A DNA stretch of 64,000 nt from Carnobacterium alterfunditum DSM 5972 (GCF_000744115.1 NZ_JQLG01000004.1:1710190-1774189), one strand, 5' to 3'. Shown: positions 1-8,255, counted from the stretch's first letter. Notes: generated by a model not told the origin, from the letters alone. Translations and numbers: made by a program.

Positions 1-399
1 ACAGATCCAATTTGGGATTCAGTGATGGCAGTTAGAGGGAATATGGATTTTACTGATGAGTATAAGTTGACACAAATCGCTGATGTAAAAAATGAACGCA
101 TATTTATGGCTCATGGGCATCGATTTAATGTTAATCATGGCATGCAAGAGTTAGTTTATGCAGCCCAAGCAGAAAATGCAGATTATGCATTTTTTGGGCA
201 TACTCATCAAGCTAAATCTGAAAAAATAAACAATATAGTAGTATTGAATCCTGGCAGTATTTCAGAGCCGAGGGGTCACTATCAAGTTCCAACTTACGCC
301 ATTGTCGAGAGCGATGAGCACCAAATAGCGGTTACTTATTACAATAGAGCACATAAATCCATGGATGAGTTAAACAGTCATTTTTCTAAAAATAAGTAA
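1..399 (+). CDS. YfcE/YsnB-family metallophosphoesterase, C-terminal part (5' end outside window)
   Basis: The reading frame is open from base 1 (T-D-P-I-W-D-S-V-M-A-V-R-G-N-M-D), so the real start lies upstream and only the C-terminal ~132 residues are present. The GNMD and AHGHRF segments and the later FFGHTHQ motif are metal-binding signatures of the calcineurin-like phosphoesterase fold. The NPGSISEPRG stretch is typical of the short YfcE/MJ0936/YsnB group. These are soluble phosphodiesterases of uncertain physiological substrate. The first metal-binding motifs (DxH, GD) are not visible because of the window edge. The CBS-domain gene follows after about 120 bases. Confidence 0.85.
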   Translation, partial: TDPIWDSVMAVRGNMDFTDEYKLTQIADVKNERIFMAHGHRFNVNHGMQELVYAAQAENADYAFFGHTHQAKSEKINNIVVLNPGSISEPRGHYQVPTYAIVESDEHQIAVTYYNRAHKSMDELNSHFSKNK

Positions 400-523
400 A
401 CAAAAAGCTTTTTAAATTGGCTTATCATTTTTTATTTATTTCCATTGAGTTACTACTCTTTAACGAACTTTTAACGTAGAATAGTACTTGGATCTAGTAA
501 TCTAAAGAAAGGAAATGAAGATA

Positions 524-1003
524 ATGATTGGGAAAGAAATTGGTAAGATGTTACTGGAAAATAAAGAGAATCTTTTGATTCCAGCTGACAGAGTAGCCCA
601 TGTTCAAATGAATAATCGATTGAATCATGCATTATTAGTTCTTACAAAAATAGGGTATTCAGTTATTCCGGTTCTAGATAATAATTATAAAATTAGAGGC
701 CTTATTTCTATGCCCATGATTATTGAAGCGATAACAGGATTAGAAGATATCAACTTTGATAAATTAGGTGATATAGTGGTTTCAGATGTGATGAACACTG
801 ATTTTGCTGTGGTAAACGACCCTTATGATCTAGAAGAAGTTCTTCATTTATTAGTGAATCATGCATTTATATGTGTAGCAAGTGACGATGGCAGTTTTAT
901 TGGGATCATCACGAGAAGTGAAATCTTAAAAGGAACGAATCGAATTGCCCACGAGTTTGAAAATAAATATGATGTGATCCGAAAAACAGAACATTTGCAT
1001 TGA
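524..1003 (+). CDS. cbpB: c-di-AMP-binding CBS domain protein (CbpB/DarB, YkuL-like)
   Basis: A protein of about 159 residues made of two CBS motifs (roughly residues 15-75 and 80-145) with no catalytic domain. The opening ILLIPADRVAHVQ-like segment and GYSVIPVLD resemble Bacillus YkuL/DarB and Listeria CbpB. Known proteins of this family bind cyclic di-AMP; the ligand-free form binds the (p)ppGpp synthetase Rel and, in Bacillus, pyruvate carboxylase. Function here is by similarity. An in-frame ATG lies at 515, but the AAAGGA site at 507-512 is too close to it; the ATG at 524 has better spacing and gives the family N-terminus MIGKEIG. dapH follows by 30 bases, so they are probably cotranscribed. 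Confidence 0.8.
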   Translation: MIGKEIGKMLLENKENLLIPADRVAHVQMNNRLNHALLVLTKIGYSVIPVLDNNYKIRGLISMPMIIEAITGLEDINFDKLGDIVVSDVMNTDFAVVNDPYDLEEVLHLLVNHAFICVASDDGSFIGIITRSEILKGTNRIAHEFENKYDVIRKTEHLH

Positions 1004-1033
1004 AAAGTTACTAATTAGAAAAGGATGATGAAA

Positions 1034-1735
1034 ATGAATGCTAATGAAATTATTGAATTTATAGCTAAAAGTGAAAAAAAAACACCAGTAAAAGTTTATT
1101 TAAAGGGTAAATTAGATCAACTAAATTTTCCTGAAACCATCAAAAATTTCACAACTGATGAAGTAGGCACTATTTTTGGTGAATGGAGTGTGATCGAACC
1201 TTTCTTAGAAGAGAATAAGGAATGGATCGAAGATAAAGTAATTGAGAATGATCGCCGTAATTCTGCTATTCCATTAGTAGATATGAAAAAATTTAAAGCC
1301 CGAATTGAGCCAGGTGCTTTTATACGGGATCAAGTCGAAATAGGTGATTCAGCCGTGATCATGATGGGCGCTGTAATTAATATTGGTGCAATCATCGGTG
1401 AAAAAACAATGATCGATATGGGTGCTGTATTAGGCGGGAGAGCAATAGTTGGGAAAAACTGTCATATAGGTGCAGGCACAGTATTAGCAGGTGTAGTCGA
1501 ACCTGCTAGTGCTCAACCCGTTATTGTAGAAGATAATGTTTTGATCGGAGCTAATGCAGTTGTATTAGAGGGTGTTCGAATTGGAGAAGGTGCCATTGTT
1601 GCAGCAGGTGCTATTGTTATCCAAGATGTTGAACCTTATACCGTTGTAGCTGGAACACCGGCAAAAAAGATCAAAAACGTTGACGAAAAAACAAAAAGTA
1701 AAACAGGTTTAATTGACGCTTTACGCGAACTATAA
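1034..1735 (+). CDS. dapH: 2,3,4,5-tetrahydropyridine-2,6-dicarboxylate N-acetyltransferase
   Basis: Acetylates tetrahydrodipicolinate in the acetyl branch of the diaminopimelate/lysine pathway, supplying meso-DAP and lysine for the cell wall. The N-terminal ~85 residues form the DapH-specific domain. The rest is a left-handed beta helix of hexapeptide repeats, visible as repeated [IV]-G-x-x-[AV] units ([42 protein letters not shown]). It ends in [11 protein letters not shown], the usual close of this family. ATGs also occur at 1025 and 1028; 1034 is chosen because the AAAAGGA site lies 8-9 bases before it. The next gene encodes the deacetylase of the same branch. Confidence 0.93.
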   Translation: MNANEIIEFIAKSEKKTPVKVYLKGKLDQLNFPETIKNFTTDEVGTIFGEWSVIEPFLEENKEWIEDKVIENDRRNSAIPLVDMKKFKARIEPGAFIRDQVEIGDSAVIMMGAVINIGAIIGEKTMIDMGAVLGGRAIVGKNCHIGAGTVLAGVVEPASAQPVIVEDNVLIGANAVVLEGVRIGEGAIVAAGAIVIQDVEPYTVVAGTPAKKIKNVDEKTKSKTGLIDALREL

Positions 1736-1754
1736 ATATAAAAAAGATAAAATC

Positions 1755-1808
1755 AAAAGAGCATGAAACAGTATAGGAGAAATCTCATTCTGCTTCATCT
1801 CTTTTTTT
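1755..1808 (+). terminator. Stem-loop with T-run between dapH and the deacetylase gene
   Basis: The left arm AAAAGAGCATGAAACAG (1755-1771) pairs with CTGCTTCATCTCTTTT (1790-1805), with one bulge and one mismatch. A smaller GAGA/TCTC hairpin nests in the loop (1777-1786) and the T-run is at 1802-1808. It looks like an intrinsic terminator or attenuator placed inside a two-gene pathway unit, ending just before the next gene's ribosome site. Confidence 0.7.
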
Positions 1809-1825
1809 AGAAGAGAGTGAAGAAA

Positions 1826-2965
1826 ATGACACAAGAGAACCCTTTTATCCAAATGCGAAGAGAATTGCATTTGATTCCTGAAATTGGTTTAGAAGAGTAC
1901 AAAACGCATGATTATCTAATGTCTAAAATCAAAGAGTTGCCACAGGAAAATTTAAAGATAAAAACATGGGAAACAGCTATTGTAGTCCGTGTAAAAGGCA
2001 GTGTTGGGGAAAAAACGATTGGTTGGAGAACCGATATAGATGGTTTGCCAGTAATAGAAGAAACAGACTTACCTTTTCGATCTACTCACGAGGGAAGAAT
2101 GCATGCTTGTGGTCATGATGTACACATGTCGATTGCATTAGGATTATTAACGTATTTTAGTTCTCATCAAACAGTAGATGATTTAGTGTTTATTTTTCAA
2201 CCAGCTGAAGAGAATGTGAGCGGAGCAAAAATCATTTATGATAGTGGTTTTTTAAATGATTATATGCCAGACGAAATTTATGCACTGCATGTGAAACCGG
2301 ATTTACCAGTTGGAACTTTAGGAACAAAAGTAGGAACGTTATTTGCTGGCACATGTGCGATCAATGTAGAATTTCGCGGTACAGGCGGACACGCTGCATA
2401 CCCGCATGAATCGAATGATATGATAGTAGCTGCAAGTCAATTTATCAATCAAATTCAAACGATCATTAGTCGAAGTGTTAACCCAATGGAAGGCACAGTG
2501 ATTACTTTAGGAACAATGCATGCTGGAACAGCTGGAAATATTATTAGTGGATATGCTAGCCTTACTGGGACTATAAGAACATTAACCTCTGAGATGAGTA
2601 AGTTGACCCAACAAAGAGTAAGAGATATTGTTAAAGGGATCGAGTTGTCTTATAATTGCAAAATTTATTTAGATTTAGACCAAGGTGGTTATTACCCTGT
2701 AGTCAACAACGAAGTAGAAACGCTAGCCTTTATTGATTATATGACAAAAAAAAAAGGTATCGAATACAAAGATATGGAAACAGAAATGACAGGTGAAGAT
2801 TTTGGCTATTATTTAGACAAAATTCCTGGCACGATGTTTTGGTTAGGTGTCGATTGTCCTTATGGTTTGCATCACCCTAAAATGACACCAAATGAAAAAG
2901 CTATTCCCTTTGCTATTGAACATGTAGGTGATTTTTTAGAAAAAAAAGCTAACAAACTATTGTAA
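1826..2965 (+). CDS. dapL: N-acetyldiaminopimelate deacetylase (M20 family)
   Basis: Removes the acetyl group from N-acetyl-LL-diaminopimelate, two steps after DapH in the same branch. It is a metal-dependent M20 aminoacylase/carboxypeptidase-type enzyme of about 379 residues. Visible metal-site motifs are RTDIDGLPV, MHACGHDVHM and PAEE, with a late HHPKMTPNE segment; the dimerisation (lid) domain spans roughly residues 175-290. The symbol follows the Bacillus YkuR usage; 'dapL' is also used for an unrelated aminotransferase. A GTG lies in frame at 1817, but the AGAGAG site fits the ATG at 1826 better. It is separated from dapH by a terminator-like hairpin. Confidence 0.88.
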   Translation: MTQENPFIQMRRELHLIPEIGLEEYKTHDYLMSKIKELPQENLKIKTWETAIVVRVKGSVGEKTIGWRTDIDGLPVIEETDLPFRSTHEGRMHACGHDVHMSIALGLLTYFSSHQTVDDLVFIFQPAEENVSGAKIIYDSGFLNDYMPDEIYALHVKPDLPVGTLGTKVGTLFAGTCAINVEFRGTGGHAAYPHESNDMIVAASQFINQIQTIISRSVNPMEGTVITLGTMHAGTAGNIISGYASLTGTIRTLTSEMSKLTQQRVRDIVKGIELSYNCKIYLDLDQGGYYPVVNNEVETLAFIDYMTKKKGIEYKDMETEMTGEDFGYYLDKIPGTMFWLGVDCPYGLHHPKMTPNEKAIPFAIEHVGDFLEKKANKLL

Positions 2966-2972
2966 AATAATC

Positions 2973-3019
2973 AAAAAGTTCCTAGTTTAAATCAATTGAT
3001 TTAAACTGGGAACTTTTTT
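2973..3019. terminator. Bidirectional intrinsic terminator after the deacetylase gene
   Basis: AAAAAGTTCC-T-AGTTTAAATCAA pairs with TTGATTTAAACT-G-GGAACTTTTT, about 22 base pairs with one T·G wobble, and is flanked by A/T runs on both sides. It lies 10 bases after the stop codon. Confidence 0.9.
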
Positions 3020-3088
3020 GATTATCTTGAATTTGGCATCGGTCACTTAATGAATAAATAAAACAAATCCATTAAAAAGTAAAGTACG

Positions 3089-3120
3089 AACGTATTCAAC
3101 GAACATCAATTGAATACGTT
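3089..3120 (-). terminator. Probable terminator of the mscS-ugtP unit
   Basis: An 11-bp perfect inverted repeat (AACGTATTCAA / TTGAATACGTT) with a 10-base loop lies just past the 3' end of the minus-strand glycosyltransferase gene. On the minus strand it is followed by an interrupted T-run. Confidence 0.55.
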
Positions 3121-3137
3121 GAAACAAGAATTTTTTA

Positions 3138-4304
3138 TCAACTTTCAATCTCATTTGAGTTATGGTCAGCCTCATTAAAAATAGAAGGTTTTTCAATCAG
3201 CGCTAAAACTTTATCTATTATGAGTGCAGATGCATGCGGATGGAAGTGGTTTTCCATTTGATCGGTCAAATTTTTTGCTAAAAGAGGTTGTTTTAATAAA
3301 ATTGAAATAGCTGGTACAATCTCATCTTCTGATTTTGTAACAATGGCCATTCCTTCTTTTTCGAAAAATCTTGCATTATCTTTTTCTTGTCCAGGAACAG
3401 CAGGTGTTAAAACTAAAGGGATTCGAATTGCCAGAGCTTCTGAAAGAGAAATCCCCCCAGCTTTGGTAACCATAATGTCAGATTGATTCATTAAATCGGC
3501 CATATTTGAAACGTACCCAAGAATGGTTACGTTACCATCACTTTTATAAGCTTGCATAAGTTCATTGGAAAGTAGTTTATTAGAACCGCAGACGACTGTT
3601 ATATGCAAATTTTCTTTCACTTTTAATTCTTCGATAATTTTAGCTAAATCTTTTACTACTCCGTAAGCACCAGCAGAAATTAGTAAGTTCTTTGTTTGAA
3701 TGGAGATATCAGACTCATGAGAAGAAGGCTTATCATAAAGGTAAAATTCTTCTTTTATAGGAATACCTGATACGGTAATTTTATTTTCATTTATTCCAGT
3801 ATCTACTAATTCTTTCTTCAAACTATCACAAGCTACAAAAAAATAATCGATGCCGTCTGAAATCCAGCGGGTATGCAAGCAGAAATCAGTTAATACATTA
3901 ATAAATGGGATCACAGCCTTGGTACTTTTGGTATGCTGTTTGTAGATAGGCAAAGCTTGCATTGGAAAAGTATTGATCACAAGATCAAAATCATTTTCTT
4001 TCATCAGCTGACTGATACGCATATAACCATATCTGTCGATCATTCGATCAATTCTAAAATCAGTTAATCTAAAATCAGATTTATAATAAAGAAAACCATA
4101 GATGTTTTGCCCTTTAGTAAAACTTTTAATGTAAAGTTTCCTAGTAACGTTAGTCAAAACAGGATGTGCTTCGTAAAATAAATCTGATGTAATAATATTG
4201 GAGATGCCACGTTTATTTAATTCTGTAATTAGGGAACGAGTCACCTCAAGATGACCATTTCCATAACTTCCAGTTAAAATTAATATTTTAGGTGGTACTG
4301 ACAT
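3138..4304 (-). CDS. ugtP: UgtP-like processive diacylglycerol glucosyltransferase (GT28)
   Basis: Members of this family transfer glucose from UDP-glucose to diacylglycerol at the inner membrane face, making mono-/diglucosyl-diacylglycerol, the lipid anchor of lipoteichoic acid. The 388 residues have the MGDG-synthase-type N-domain (ILILTGSYGNGHLEVTRSL, then NTFPMQALP and LTDFCLHTRWI) and a C-terminal nucleotide-sugar domain (GYVSNMADLMNQSDIMVTKAGGISLSEALA, PAVPGQEKDNARFFE). These closely match my memory of Bacillus UgtP. The exact sugar and number of sugars added cannot be read from sequence. The ATG follows AAGGAGG by 9 bases. It lies 36 bases downstream of the mscS-like gene on the same strand. 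Confidence 0.82.
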   Translation of the reverse strand: MSVPPKILILTGSYGNGHLEVTRSLITELNKRGISNIITSDLFYEAHPVLTNVTRKLYIKSFTKGQNIYGFLYYKSDFRLTDFRIDRMIDRYGYMRISQLMKENDFDLVINTFPMQALPIYKQHTKSTKAVIPFINVLTDFCLHTRWISDGIDYFFVACDSLKKELVDTGINENKITVSGIPIKEEFYLYDKPSSHESDISIQTKNLLISAGAYGVVKDLAKIIEELKVKENLHITVVCGSNKLLSNELMQAYKSDGNVTILGYVSNMADLMNQSDIMVTKAGGISLSEALAIRIPLVLTPAVPGQEKDNARFFEKEGMAIVTKSEDEIVPAISILLKQPLLAKNLTDQMENHFHPHASALIIDKVLALIEKPSIFNEADHNSNEIES

Positions 4305-4340
4305 TAACGTTTGCCTCCTTAGGTTAAAGATACGAAATTG

Positions 4341-5243
4341 TTACTGTACAATATTAAGCGGATTGACAGGTATTTCAATGCCCTCTTTTGTTAAAGCAGT
4401 TACGTATGCTTGAGAAAAAGCATTCTGTATTTCATATTCATGTCCATGTAAGACAAATATCACAATTCTTACCCCGTAGTAACCATTTCCAAGATGAATC
4501 AAGCCTAAGCTAGTAGGAGGTTCGGTAATATCTGGATACTGTGGAACAATTTGATCATTCACATTTGCGATGATCAAATTTACTTTTTCGATATCAGTAT
4601 TTGGTAAAAGCCGAATGTCAACTTGAGCACGCATGTCTTCACGTGATTTATTGCTTACGATAGTAATATAGCGATTAGGTACAAAGTTAAGCGTTCCATC
4701 AAAGCTTTTTACTTTAGTCGTTTTTAAATTCACATCAACAACAGTACCCGAAACAGTATCTAAGTTAACAATATCGCCGACGTCTATTTGCTTTTCAAGC
4801 AGCAGAAAAAACCCATTTACTATATCGCTGACGAATCCTTGAGCCCCAAGAGATAAAGCTAAACCGATGACCCCAGCCCCAGCAAGCAGAGTACCGACAG
4901 GAATACCAATAGCTGAAAGAATCGCATAGAATAAGAAAAAGCCTACAAAGGATTGAAATAAATTTTTGGTCAAATTATAGAGTGTATTTAAGCGATTTGT
5001 AGATATATCTTTTTTCTTTCGGTAATTTTCAAATGTTCGTTCAATAAAAAAGTTTCCAATGATTTTTACAACGAAAAAGAAAATCATGAAAAATAAAATT
5101 TGAATGACACTGGCTGTCACCATGGAAATAATACTGCTCCAATCGATTGAAGTCCAAAATTTCGAAAAAATATTGGTCTGTTCTGTAAAAGTATCAACAA
5201 CATCAACTGCAATTGAACTATCTAATTGATTACTACTGTCCAT
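4341..5243 (-). CDS. Small-conductance mechanosensitive channel (MscS family, YkuT-like)
   Basis: A membrane channel that opens under membrane tension to release solutes during osmotic downshock. The 300 residues start with a short soluble segment. Three hydrophobic segments follow (about 35-65, 95-115 and 118-145), the last being the Gly/Ala-rich pore helix (GTLLAGAGVIGLALSLGAQGFVSDIVNGF). After it comes the beta domain with DVGDIVNLDTVSGTVVDVNLKTTKVKSFDG, a strong MscS signature. The ATG has AAAGGAGT 10 bases upstream. It is probably cotranscribed with the ugtP-like gene. In Bacillus the homologue ykuT also lies near the ykuQR (dapH-dapL) genes, so the neighbourhood is conserved. Confidence 0.88.
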   Translation of the reverse strand: MDSSNQLDSSIAVDVVDTFTEQTNIFSKFWTSIDWSSIISMVTASVIQILFFMIFFFVVKIIGNFFIERTFENYRKKKDISTNRLNTLYNLTKNLFQSFVGFFLFYAILSAIGIPVGTLLAGAGVIGLALSLGAQGFVSDIVNGFFLLLEKQIDVGDIVNLDTVSGTVVDVNLKTTKVKSFDGTLNFVPNRYITIVSNKSREDMRAQVDIRLLPNTDIEKVNLIIANVNDQIVPQYPDITEPPTSLGLIHLGNGYYGVRIVIFVLHGHEYEIQNAFSQAYVTALTKEGIEIPVNPLNIVQ

Positions 5244-5415
5244 AAACTAAATACTCCTTTAAATAAATATATTTCTATTTGAATGTTCTTTATCATAATA
5301 ACAAATATCTAAGCAAAATTATAGTGACAGCTGTATTAAGAAAAGTCTAAATTTTTAAATGAAAATGAAAGAATAAAAATAACGAATATAATATAAAAGA
5401 AGGAGCATAAAAGTA

Positions 5416-5424
5416 TTCGGTTTC
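5416..5424. repeat. Target-site duplication, left copy (TTCGGTTTC)
   Basis: Nine bases identical to 7061-7069, directly abutting the two ends of the ISLre2-type element. Nine-base duplications are usual for this family. Confidence 0.85.
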
Positions 5425-5461
5425 GTTAGTGTAAAATAATTGTTGGAAAATAAAAAAAAGA

Positions 5462-5517
5462 AACAACTCCTGTGTTAAACTGTTTTTACCTACTAAAAAC
5501 ATAGAACAGGAGTTGTT
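5462..5517 (+). promoter_or_regulatory. Nested hairpin sequestering the transposase ribosome binding site
   Basis: AACAACTCCTGT (5462-5473) is an exact complement of ACAGGAGTTGTT (5506-5517), a 12-bp stem. Inside it TGTTTTTA and TAAAAACA pair around a CCTAC loop. The transposase Shine-Dalgarno AGGAG (5508-5512) lies wholly within the right arm, and the ATG is at 5523. A transcript reading in from outside would fold and hide the start site. Confidence 0.75.
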
Positions 5518-5522
5518 CCTTA

Positions 5523-6908
5523 ATGGATATTATACAGCATGTCATGACAGAAATCAGCAAAATGATGAGTAGAAATATTGAATTGACCCAAAATAAACAA
5601 TTGCCTTTTAATGAATTGATTTCAAACGTTCAAGAAACAATGAATCAAGTAGGGATTGCATTGGTAGAAGATTATATTGTCCAACTGGACACTATTTTGA
5701 GAAAAGACACGACACGAAAAGAGTTGTATCATGTCCAACGGAACAAGGATCAGAAACTAATTGCGACTACTATGGGAGATATCATTCTAGACAGAACGTA
5801 TTACAAAAACAAGCAAACAGGTGAGTTTTCTTATCTAGTGGATGATTATTTAGAACTCGAACCGCATGCCCGGATGGATTTAGGATTAACAGCTGCCATC
5901 TTAGAAAAAGCGAAAGATTTGTCGTATCAAAAAACAATCGATAGCTTTAAAAACATTTCAATCCATAGTCGGAGTTCAGTTATGAACGTTGTTCATAAAC
6001 ATTTAGTAGAGCCTACAGAAGCAGATTTACCAGCGCATAAGAAGTCCATCGACCGATTATATATTGAAGCAGATGAAGATCACGTGGCTTATCAAGATGG
6101 CACCAATCGCTTCATGAAATTGGTTTATGTCTATGAAGGACGGAAAGAATCCACGGGAATCACTAAAAGAGTTGAGTTACAGGGGAAACGCTACTTTACC
6201 GGTCTTTATCCAGATAATGATGACTTATGGGAAACTGTACTCGATTACTTGGAAGAAGCGTATGATTTAAATCAAGTAAAGAAAATCTACATTTCTGGCG
6301 ATGGAGCAGCTTGGATTAAATCCGGTACGAAAATGATACCCAAAAGCGAATTTGTCTTAGATTATTTTCACTTATCAAAATACATTAAAAAAGCCTGTAT
6401 AGGGCATCATGAATGGATTTCTAATCTCTATAGGTGGATTTATAGTAACGAAAAAGAGTTGCTTAAATTGTACTTTAAAACACGTTTAGATGATGATTTA
6501 AGAGAATCTGAAAGAAAAGCTTTAGAAGAATCAAGACGCTATATTCTAAGGCACTGGGAAGCCATCCAAAAGCAAAAAGATCCCAATTATTATGGTTGTA
6601 GTGCCGAAGGGCATATTAGTCACATTCTATCTGCTCGACTTAGCTCCCGACCATTAGGCTGGAGTTTAACCGGTGCAGAACATATTGCGAAATTGAGAGC
6701 CTACACTTTTAATGGTGGAGACATAAAAACAGCTTTAAAAAGAGAAAATAAAACACGTATTCGTCAACTAGCGATTAAAAAATTAGATAAACGAGTCAAT
6801 CGGAAATACACCCAACAATTCCAACCAGTGTATGGAGGGCTTCCCGCGCTGACTCAGTATAAAAAAAGTCCGTTATCATTTGTATTAAAAGGAATACGTG
6901 GAAAATAG
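5523..6908 (+). CDS. ISLre2-family transposase
   Basis: Catalyses movement of the surrounding element. At 461 residues the protein is full length for this family (also annotated UPF0236). Typical segments are TMGDIILDRTYYKNK near residue 80, IEADEDHVAYQDG around 178 (a likely acidic catalytic position), YISGDGAAWIKSG around 256 and DYFHLSKYIKKA around 280. No frameshift or internal stop is seen, so the copy may be active. Start: AGGAG lies 10 bases before the ATG but is inside a stable hairpin, suggesting translational down-regulation. Confidence 0.92.
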   Translation: MDIIQHVMTEISKMMSRNIELTQNKQLPFNELISNVQETMNQVGIALVEDYIVQLDTILRKDTTRKELYHVQRNKDQKLIATTMGDIILDRTYYKNKQTGEFSYLVDDYLELEPHARMDLGLTAAILEKAKDLSYQKTIDSFKNISIHSRSSVMNVVHKHLVEPTEADLPAHKKSIDRLYIEADEDHVAYQDGTNRFMKLVYVYEGRKESTGITKRVELQGKRYFTGLYPDNDDLWETVLDYLEEAYDLNQVKKIYISGDGAAWIKSGTKMIPKSEFVLDYFHLSKYIKKACIGHHEWISNLYRWIYSNEKELLKLYFKTRLDDDLRESERKALEESRRYILRHWEAIQKQKDPNYYGCSAEGHISHILSARLSSRPLGWSLTGAEHIAKLRAYTFNGGDIKTALKRENKTRIRQLAIKKLDKRVNRKYTQQFQPVYGGLPALTQYKKSPLSFVLKGIRGK

Positions 6909-6920
6909 ATTTTTAATGTG

Positions 6921-6969
6921 ATTCCCTTCAAAGCTAAAAGGAATTTTTCCTTTTAGCTTTGAAGGGAAT
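6921..6969. terminator. 23-bp perfect palindromic stem at the 3' end of the ISLre2 element
   Basis: 6921-6943 is an exact reverse complement of 6947-6969, leaving a TTT loop. The stem begins 12 bases after the transposase stop codon. No T-run follows, so besides termination it may act in transcript stability or as an IS-end structure. Confidence 0.6.
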
Positions 6970-7060
6970 GAACCAAGCGGAGCGCGGTAGGCGATTCCTT
7001 AAGATAAAAAAGAACGATTTAGCTAGGAGAATTTTTTTCCAACAATAAATTGACACTATC

Positions 7061-7069
7061 TTCGGTTTC
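7061..7069. repeat. Target-site duplication, right copy (TTCGGTTTC)
   Basis: Identical to 5416-5424. It marks the right junction of the ISLre2 element. Confidence 0.85.
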
Positions 7070-7076
7070 ATATTAT

Positions 7077-7105
7077 TTGATGTAAAAAATAAATAATGGT
7101 ATTCT
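7077..7105 (+). promoter_or_regulatory. Promoter of the ytxG-ytxH-like unit
   Basis: TTGATG (7077-7082), a 17-base spacer and TATTCT (7100-7105), with an extended -10 TG at 7097-7098. It starts only 8 bases after the ISLre2 target duplication, so the element inserted just upstream of the -35 box. Confidence 0.6.
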
Positions 7106-7173
7106 ATACGTGTAGAAGATTTTTTATTTCTAAATAAAAAATGAAAAGATATAGAAGGAAGTGAGGAGTTTAT

Positions 7174-7608
7174 ATGACAGGTGGAGAAATTGCAGCATTG
7201 ATAGCTGCTGTAGCTTTTGCAGCATTGGTTGTGTTTTTAATCATTGTATTGTTAAAAGTTTCTAAGGTAATTGGAGAAGTCCAAACAACAGTTAATGAAG
7301 CTAACAAAAGCATTAGTATACTAACAAAAGATGCGGATAGTCTTCTGATCGAAGTAGAAGGTTTATTAAATAAATCCAATGCTACATTAGATGATGTCAA
7401 TGGGAAATTAGGTAAAACTGACCCAGTATTTAAAGCCATTGGTGATTTAGGGGCAACTGTTTCAAGTTTAAATGATTCTACTCGTAATTTAACTACACAT
7501 GTCACTGGAGCAACTAAGAAAACAGCTCAAGCAGGCATGGTAAGCAAAATGGGTAAAACAGCAGTAAATATGAATAAAAAGCGTAAAAATAAAAAAGAGC
7601 ACGTTTAA
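7174..7608 (+). CDS. DUF948 (YtxG-like) membrane-anchored protein
   Basis: A 144-residue protein with one N-terminal membrane helix (about residues 4-28, rich in Ala/Val/Ile). A predicted helical or coiled region follows (VIGEVQTTVNEANKSISILTKDADSLLIEVEGLL and on). The C-terminus is very basic (KKRKNKKEH). This is the layout of the DUF948/YtxG family, whose biochemical role is unknown and which is linked in Bacillus to general stress. The ATG has GTGAGGAG in front. It is followed by the YtxH-like gene after 58 bases, and ccpA lies nearby, as in the Bacillus ytxGHJ-ccpA region. Confidence 0.8.
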   Translation: MTGGEIAALIAAVAFAALVVFLIIVLLKVSKVIGEVQTTVNEANKSISILTKDADSLLIEVEGLLNKSNATLDDVNGKLGKTDPVFKAIGDLGATVSSLNDSTRNLTTHVTGATKKTAQAGMVSKMGKTAVNMNKKRKNKKEHV

Positions 7609-7666
7609 GTTATCAAATAAGAAACTAAAACATTCATAATGGATCAAGAAAAGGGGAGAAGTATAG

Positions 7667-8218
7667 ATGGCTAAAAAATGTGGATTTCTTTTAGGAGCAA
7701 TTATAGGCGCTGCAACGGCAGGAGTTACAGCTTTATTGTACGCACCAAAATCTGGTAAAGAATTACGTGAAGAGTTGAATCAACAAACAACTGATGCTAA
7801 AAGCTCAGCAAAAGAATATGCAGATATCGCTAAGGAAAAAGGAAAAGAAGTGAAAACTGTTGCTAAAGATGCATCAGATGAGATTAAAATCAGCTTGAAA
7901 GAATCAGCTTCCCAAATAAAAGAACAGTTAACACGTGCTTCAAAAGATGTAGGAGAAGAGTTGAATAGTCTTAAAAAATCAACAACAGACATAGCACAAG
8001 AATTGAAAGAAATCGCTGCTGAAACAGCAGAAGATATAAACGTAACAGCAAAAGATACATTAGAAGAAGTTAAATCAACTACAAAAGAAAGTAAAGAAGA
8101 TATTGAAAGTAGTACGATGGATTTTGATAATGATCAAGAAAAAGTTGAAGAAGATTTTGATTATTCAACAACAAATATTAATTCAGAACAAACTGAAGAA
8201 GATGGAAAGAAAGATTAG
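7667..8218 (+). CDS. YtxH-domain general stress protein
   Basis: A 183-residue protein. The N-terminal segment GFLLGAIIGAATAGVTALLYAPKSGKELREEL is the YtxH signature: a Gly/Ala-rich membrane helix followed by LLYAPKSGKE. The remainder is a long, highly charged heptad-like helix (repeated K-D/E-x-x-x-x-A/S patterns), then an acidic, probably disordered tail from about residue 145. Its molecular function is unknown; Bacillus YtxH is a sigma-B-type stress protein. It forms a two-gene unit with the preceding DUF948 gene and ends at a bidirectional terminator. Confidence 0.82.
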   Translation: MAKKCGFLLGAIIGAATAGVTALLYAPKSGKELREELNQQTTDAKSSAKEYADIAKEKGKEVKTVAKDASDEIKISLKESASQIKEQLTRASKDVGEELNSLKKSTTDIAQELKEIAAETAEDINVTAKDTLEEVKSTTKESKEDIESSTMDFDNDQEKVEEDFDYSTTNINSEQTEEDGKKD

Positions 8219-8255
8219 CATAGAACAACTAATACAAATAAACGAATTTAACTTC

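Larger units (their letters stand above)
5425..7060 (+). mobile_element. ISLre2-family insertion sequence, complete (1636 bp)
   Basis: The ends are imperfect inverted repeats: 5425-5450 and 7035-7060 match at 22 of 26 positions (left end GTTAGTGTAAAA, right end read inward GATAGTGTCAAT, both continuing to TTGTTGGAAAA). They are bounded by the 9-bp duplication TTCGGTTTC. Inside is one full-length transposase gene, preceded by a hairpin covering its ribosome site and followed by a 23-bp perfect palindrome. It sits between the mscS-like gene and the ytxG-like gene and disrupts no ORF. Confidence 0.9.
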
